DNA of 64,000 nucleotides from NCBI GenBank assembly GCA_046290575.1, contig JBKAGX010000010.1, forward strand, positions 33,973 to 97,972. The letters run 5' to 3'. Positions within the stretch are counted from its first letter, which is position 1. Each line of letters begins with the position of its first letter. This document shows positions 61,096-64,000 of this stretch, piece after piece. The notes beneath the pieces were generated by a model, which worked only from the letters and a program-made list of their open reading frames with translations, did no database searches and was not told where the DNA came from. This DNA comes from JANQQJ01 sp046290575 (lineage in GTDB: Bacteria; Pseudomonadota; Alphaproteobacteria; SMXS01). Both the position numbers and the translations under genes were made by a program.

Positions 61096-61990
61096 CACAC
61101 AGACTCCGACGTCCGTTCTTGTCGTCGATGATAGCCCGGAAACGCTCGACATGCTGACAGATGCTCTTGTGCTGACAGGCATGCGCGTGACGGTGGCCCA
61201 TAACGGCCATGATGCGCTTAAAGCCGTTGATGAAAAGCTGCCGGACATCGTGCTGATGGACGCGGTGATGGCAGGTATGGATGGGTTTGAGACCTGTCAA
61301 ATTCTGAAAGAGGAACAGGGTTTCTCTGATGTTCCGGTGATCTTCATGACCGGGTTCAGCGAGGGCGAACACATGGCGCGGGCTTTTGCGAGTGGTGCTG
61401 TTGACTATGTTTCAAAACCGATTCAGCTTGATGAACTCTTTGCCCGGATCAATGTCCATCTGTCCAACGCACGAAAGGCAAGATCCGCGCGTGAGGCCCT
61501 GGACCGTACCGGTCGCCGGATCGTGTCCTGTAATGAGTCCGGCGTTATCCTGTGGTCGACGCCTCAGGCTGCAGAGCTGATGAACCGTAATGGCATGCGG
61601 ACGGGCGAGGGCGAACGGTTGCCGCGAGAGATCATCTATTGGCTATCAAGCGGTCCCGATACACCAAGGATCCGGATCAACCGAAGCACCGGGATAGAGT
61701 TTCGGCATCTGGAGCAGGAGCGCGACGGCGAAATTCTGCTTCGACTGATAGACAGCAATGAGGGAACGGAGGAGGAGCAGCTTTCCAAGGCGTTTCAGAT
61801 CACCCTGCGCGAGGCCGAGGTTTTGCTTTGGCTCACCCACAGCAAATCCAACAAGGAAATCGCGCAGATCCTTGAGTTGTCTCCGCGTACAGTAAATAAA
61901 CACCTGGAACAGATCTTCATCAAACTAGGCATTGAAAACAGAACAGCCGCGGCGACCAAGGCCGTCGGCGTGCTCTGGCGCAAAGCCTAG
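61079..61990 (+). CDS. LuxR-type response regulator (partner of kinase 2)
   Basis: About 303 aa. A receiver domain has VVDDSPE and phospho-acceptor D61 (IVLMDAVM). A middle PAS-like section contains ESGVILWSTPQAAELM. A C-terminal LuxR helix-turn-helix covers residues 235-300 (LREAEVLLWLTHSKSN ... SPRTVNKHLEQI). It starts within the last 17 bases of the kinase gene (GTG 61079 or 61085), so the two are translationally coupled. It is a paralogue of the regulator at 33808. An IS remnant begins 3 bases after its stop. Confidence 0.9.
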   Translation: MNVDANTQTPTSVLVVDDSPETLDMLTDALVLTGMRVTVAHNGHDALKAVDEKLPDIVLMDAVMAGMDGFETCQILKEEQGFSDVPVIFMTGFSEGEHMARAFASGAVDYVSKPIQLDELFARINVHLSNARKARSAREALDRTGRRIVSCNESGVILWSTPQAAELMNRNGMRTGEGERLPREIIYWLSSGPDTPRIRINRSTGIEFRHLEQERDGEILLRLIDSNEGTEEEQLSKAFQITLREAEVLLWLTHSKSNKEIAQILELSPRTVNKHLEQIFIKLGIENRTAAATKAVGVLWRKA

Positions 61991-61993
61991 CAA

Positions 61994-62161
61994 GGGCCGT
62001 GTCAGAGCAAACTGCTTGAGGTGACGGTGCACGGTTCGTAGCGTCCTGCGATGACTAATCCATTCCGCTATTTCAAAACATCTCCCGAGATCATCCGCCT
62101 TGGCGTGATGATGTACGTGCGTTTTCCGTTGTCACTACGTCAGGTGGCACTGTCTGACTAA
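61994..62161 (+). pseudogene. 5' remnant of an IS6-family element
   Basis: GGGCCGTGTCAGAG at 61994 matches the terminal repeat of the intact IS (GGGCGTTGTCAGAG at its right end). Fifty-seven bases later an ATG at 62051 starts MTNPFRYFKTSPEIIRLGVM, matching the intact transposase start (MKDTFRYFKTSPEIIRLAVM). The frame ends at 62161 because the intact element cuts it after about 33 codons. The distance from terminal repeat to ATG is the same in both copies. Confidence 0.85.
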
Positions 62162-62954
62162 ATCGGACAGGCACAAAGAAGGCTGAGTTCAGTTCGTCCT
62201 ATGCGGCCAGTTGACGCCATTCAGCCAACGCGGCAGATCGGTATGTCTTGAAGTTTAGGCGGCTTTCCAGATAACGGTCTTTGTTGATGTGGTTGTGTAT
62301 CGAGGCGTGAATTGAAACGAACTTCTGAAGCGACTTTGTGCTTCGGAACTTTGCCATCGCCCTCTCTCGTCGCCGGAACGGCTGGTGTGATTTCTCGGCC
62401 CGATTGTTGAGCCACCTGCCAGCCTCCTGACGATTGGCATTTCCAATTACACGCATGGCGGCTCCATACGAGCCCAACCGATCTGTCACGACGATCTTTG
62501 GTCGACCATGCCGTCTCATGGCCTTCTTCAAGAATGTGAGTGCAGCCATGCGATTCCGGCGTTTGGTGACAAAGAATTCAAGCACTTCACCTTCGTGATC
62601 GACAGCAAGCCACAGGTAATGGGTCTCCCCATTGATCCGCACAAAGACCTCGTCCAAATGCCAGCGCCATTGGGTCCAACCTTGATGAGTAGATGAACGC
62701 TTCTTCCTGATTTCTGATGCGAATAAAGGCCCAAAGCGGTTCCACCAGAACCGCACGGTCGCATGGCAGACGTCGATGCCCCGCTCGTGCAGGAGATCTT
62801 CGACCTGACGTAGTGACAACGGAAAACGTACATACATCATCACAGCAAGGCGGATGATCTCGGGCGATGTCTTGAAATATCGGAAGGTGTCTTTCATGAA
62901 GCGAGGCTATGTGCGTGGCCAAACTCGCTCAATCAATTTTCCTCTGACAACGCC
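62146..62954 (-). mobile_element. IS6-family insertion sequence, apparently intact
   Basis: About 809 bp. The left end is GGCACTGTCTGACTAAATC, similar to the GGCACTGTTGCAAA ends of IS26-like elements; the right end, read inward, is GGCGTTGTCAGAGGAAAAT. The terminal repeats are imperfect. The single transposase gene fills the element. The 8 bases flanking each end (CGTCAGGT and CAATGGGA) are not direct repeats, so no target duplication remains, consistent with later recombination. Confidence 0.85.
62199..62897 (-). CDS. IS6-family transposase
   Basis: A 232-aa DDE transposase of usual family length. A short N-terminal helix-turn-helix (FPLSLRQVEDLLHERGIDVC) precedes the catalytic Asp in WHLDEVFV, the second Asp in VVTDRLGSY and the Glu in NNRAEKSHQPFRRRERAM. 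No frameshift or stop was seen, so it may be active. It probably mediates replicative (cointegrate-type) transposition, as known for the family. Confidence 0.95.
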   Translation of the reverse strand: MKDTFRYFKTSPEIIRLAVMMYVRFPLSLRQVEDLLHERGIDVCHATVRFWWNRFGPLFASEIRKKRSSTHQGWTQWRWHLDEVFVRINGETHYLWLAVDHEGEVLEFFVTKRRNRMAALTFLKKAMRRHGRPKIVVTDRLGSYGAAMRVIGNANRQEAGRWLNNRAEKSHQPFRRRERAMAKFRSTKSLQKFVSIHASIHNHINKDRYLESRLNFKTYRSAALAEWRQLAA

Positions 62955-63041
62955 CAATGGGACAACAATTCTCTAGGGTTCTGAGTTCGCCATTTGGCGT
63001 TCTCGCAGAAACTGATAGATTGTGACGCATTGGAGGTTCTT

Positions 63042-63572
63042 TTGACGAACGATTCCGAAAAAATCTACAGAGTTCAAACGCATCGACAGGCACTCTGGTT
63101 GACCTTCTTGATATTCGCTTGGGTTGTTCTTTTGGTGACTGGAATTGACAATGTACAGCGGATTTTTTCCGGTCGATGGGAAAGATTTGATATTGGCTTT
63201 CTAATTGGGGTTCTGGGCATTCCTATCTTCATCTTGCAGCAGCTGATAGTGATTCTGCGGGGTGGCGCAATTGTGAAACTTTCGCATTCGGGTGTCTGGC
63301 TCGCGCCCAACGGGTGGGGTGCTAAGTGCATCGCGTGGTCGTCAATTGTTCGAGTTTGGTCAGAAGACAAGATCGCACCAACTATAAGAATCCAATATCG
63401 AGTGAATAATGCTGAAAAATCGGATCGTGTAATGGAAACTTTTTTTAGACCTCACCCCTGTGGTATTGACGCGACTGCAGTATTGGGTGATTTCAGCTCG
63501 CTCTGCTCCCGTGTCGTTCACCATAAACCGGAAACAGCTCCAAGTGCGGAATCTGAAATCCCCGGTAGCTAG
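63042..63572 (+). CDS. small membrane protein of unknown function, possible Rhs immunity-type protein
   Basis: About 176 aa if it starts at TTG 63042, which has GGAGG 6 bases upstream; a longer frame begins at 62994 without a good site. Two hydrophobic helices (ALWLTFLIFAWVVLLVTGI and FLIGVLGIPIFILQQLIVIL) are followed by a soluble strand-rich part (GVWLAPNGWGAKCIAWSSIV) that recalls PH-like membrane proteins. Its base composition is lower in GC than the neighbours. It lies between an IS and a truncated RHS fragment, the usual place for an orphan immunity gene. Function is not proven. Confidence 0.6.
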   Translation: MTNDSEKIYRVQTHRQALWLTFLIFAWVVLLVTGIDNVQRIFSGRWERFDIGFLIGVLGIPIFILQQLIVILRGGAIVKLSHSGVWLAPNGWGAKCIAWSSIVRVWSEDKIAPTIRIQYRVNNAEKSDRVMETFFRPHPCGIDATAVLGDFSSLCSRVVHHKPETAPSAESEIPGS

Positions 63573-64000
63573 GGATCGGTCAATCCGTGCGACCGGGCAG
63601 CAGGAGCCGATGGGACAGTCGCGGCCGGACCGTCGCGCCAGGTGAGCTACCTGTACGACCCCGGCAGCCGCCGCACCCGGGTCACCCATCCGGACGGCTA
63701 CTTTGTCCAGTATGACTACGATGAGCTGAACCGCCTGACCACGGTTAAGGAGAATGGCACGGTCACGCTCGCAACCTATACGCATGATGTGCTGTCGCGC
63801 CGGACGGATCTGGACTACACCGTCAACGGTGCCTCGACCGATTATGGTTTCGCTGTCGACAACAATCTGACCGATCTGGACCATGCCTCAGGCGGGTCGT
63901 TCAACCTGCAATATGATTATACCTACGACCGGGTCAGCCAGCTGACGGAGCTGGCGGTCAGCGACGCGGCCTTCCTGCACCAGCCGGCGCAGGACAAGAA
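63573..64000 (+). pseudogene. RHS/YD-repeat protein fragment, 5'-truncated and running off the window
   Basis: The frame encodes repeated YD motifs typical of RHS proteins: VSYLYDPGSRRTRVTHPDGY, then VQYDYDELNRLTTVKENG, YTHDVLSRRTDLDY and LQYDYTYDRVSQLTELAV. It is open from directly after the stop of the previous gene, with no credible start codon or signal; GTG 63642 is the first candidate. It is therefore probably an internal Rhs segment cut from its N-terminus (orphan fragment), continuing past position 64000. RHS proteins form shells around C-terminal toxins in interbacterial competition. Confidence 0.75.

Noticed and set aside
1..64000. CRISPR arrays, tRNA and rRNA genes
   Set aside because: Intergenic regions were read for regularly spaced repeats and tRNA-like cloverleaf or CCA ends; none was found.

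Overview
The window looks like chromosomal DNA of a GC-rich alphaproteobacterium, probably a metabolically versatile aquatic or soil heterotroph. The evidence is the gene families: a monomeric NADP isocitrate dehydrogenase, DinB with an N-terminal zinc ribbon, TetR/TonB-receptor pairs, Sox genes, two Urt-type ABC systems and urease. No rRNA, tRNA or other taxonomic marker was seen, so the genus is left open.

Layout. (1) 1-8.8 kb: a catabolic/accessory block with two near-identical tandem SDR genes, a TauD/TfdA dioxygenase, a third SDR, a sulfotransferase, an SRPBCC protein, an amidohydrolase, and a TonB-dependent receptor divergent from a TetR regulator. (2) 8.9-16.2 kb: one tightly packed operon with a 2Fe-2S subunit and a Tat-exported molybdenum hydroxylase, a lipoprotein cytochrome c that appears to start at ATT, an FccB/SoxF-like flavoprotein, soxX, soxY, soxZ, soxA and a quinone oxidoreductase. 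soxB and soxCD are absent here. (3) 16.3-22.4 kb: a second TonB receptor, a TetR regulator, a D-aminoacylase-type amidohydrolase and a nitroreductase. Matching TTGACC-N4-GGTCAA palindromes lie upstream of the receptor and of the amidohydrolase. (4) 22.4-33.8 kb: mostly housekeeping or unknown genes (icd, a DUF2189 membrane protein, dinB, acyl-CoA dehydrogenase, and an unrecognised lipoprotein/exported-protein pair), with several hairpin repeats.

(5) 33.8-62 kb is the most remarkable part. Two convergent nitrogen-scavenging operons are each bordered by a paralogous two-component system. On the left: LuxR-type response regulator, kinase 1, outer-membrane barrel, urtABCDE-1, ureDABCEFG and a HupE/UreJ-like protein. 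On the right, read leftward: urtABCDE-2, formamidase fmdA and fmdB, with kinase 2 and its LuxR-type regulator divergent from urtA2. Each kinase fuses a complete NCS1-permease-like membrane domain to a cysteine-rich putative zinc module, two further membrane helices, a histidine kinase core and a receiver domain. The simplest reading is that each kinase senses a small amide, urea on one side and formamide or short amides on the other, and controls the adjacent uptake and hydrolysis genes. A G-run/C-run motif is shared by both kinase-side promoter regions. Each urtA is followed by a terminator-like hairpin before urtB. urtD2 carries an apparent frameshift.

(6) 62-64 kb: an intact IS6-family element abutting a remnant of a relative, then a lower-GC small membrane protein, then a 5'-truncated RHS/YD-repeat fragment running off the window, resembling an orphan Rhs/immunity arrangement.
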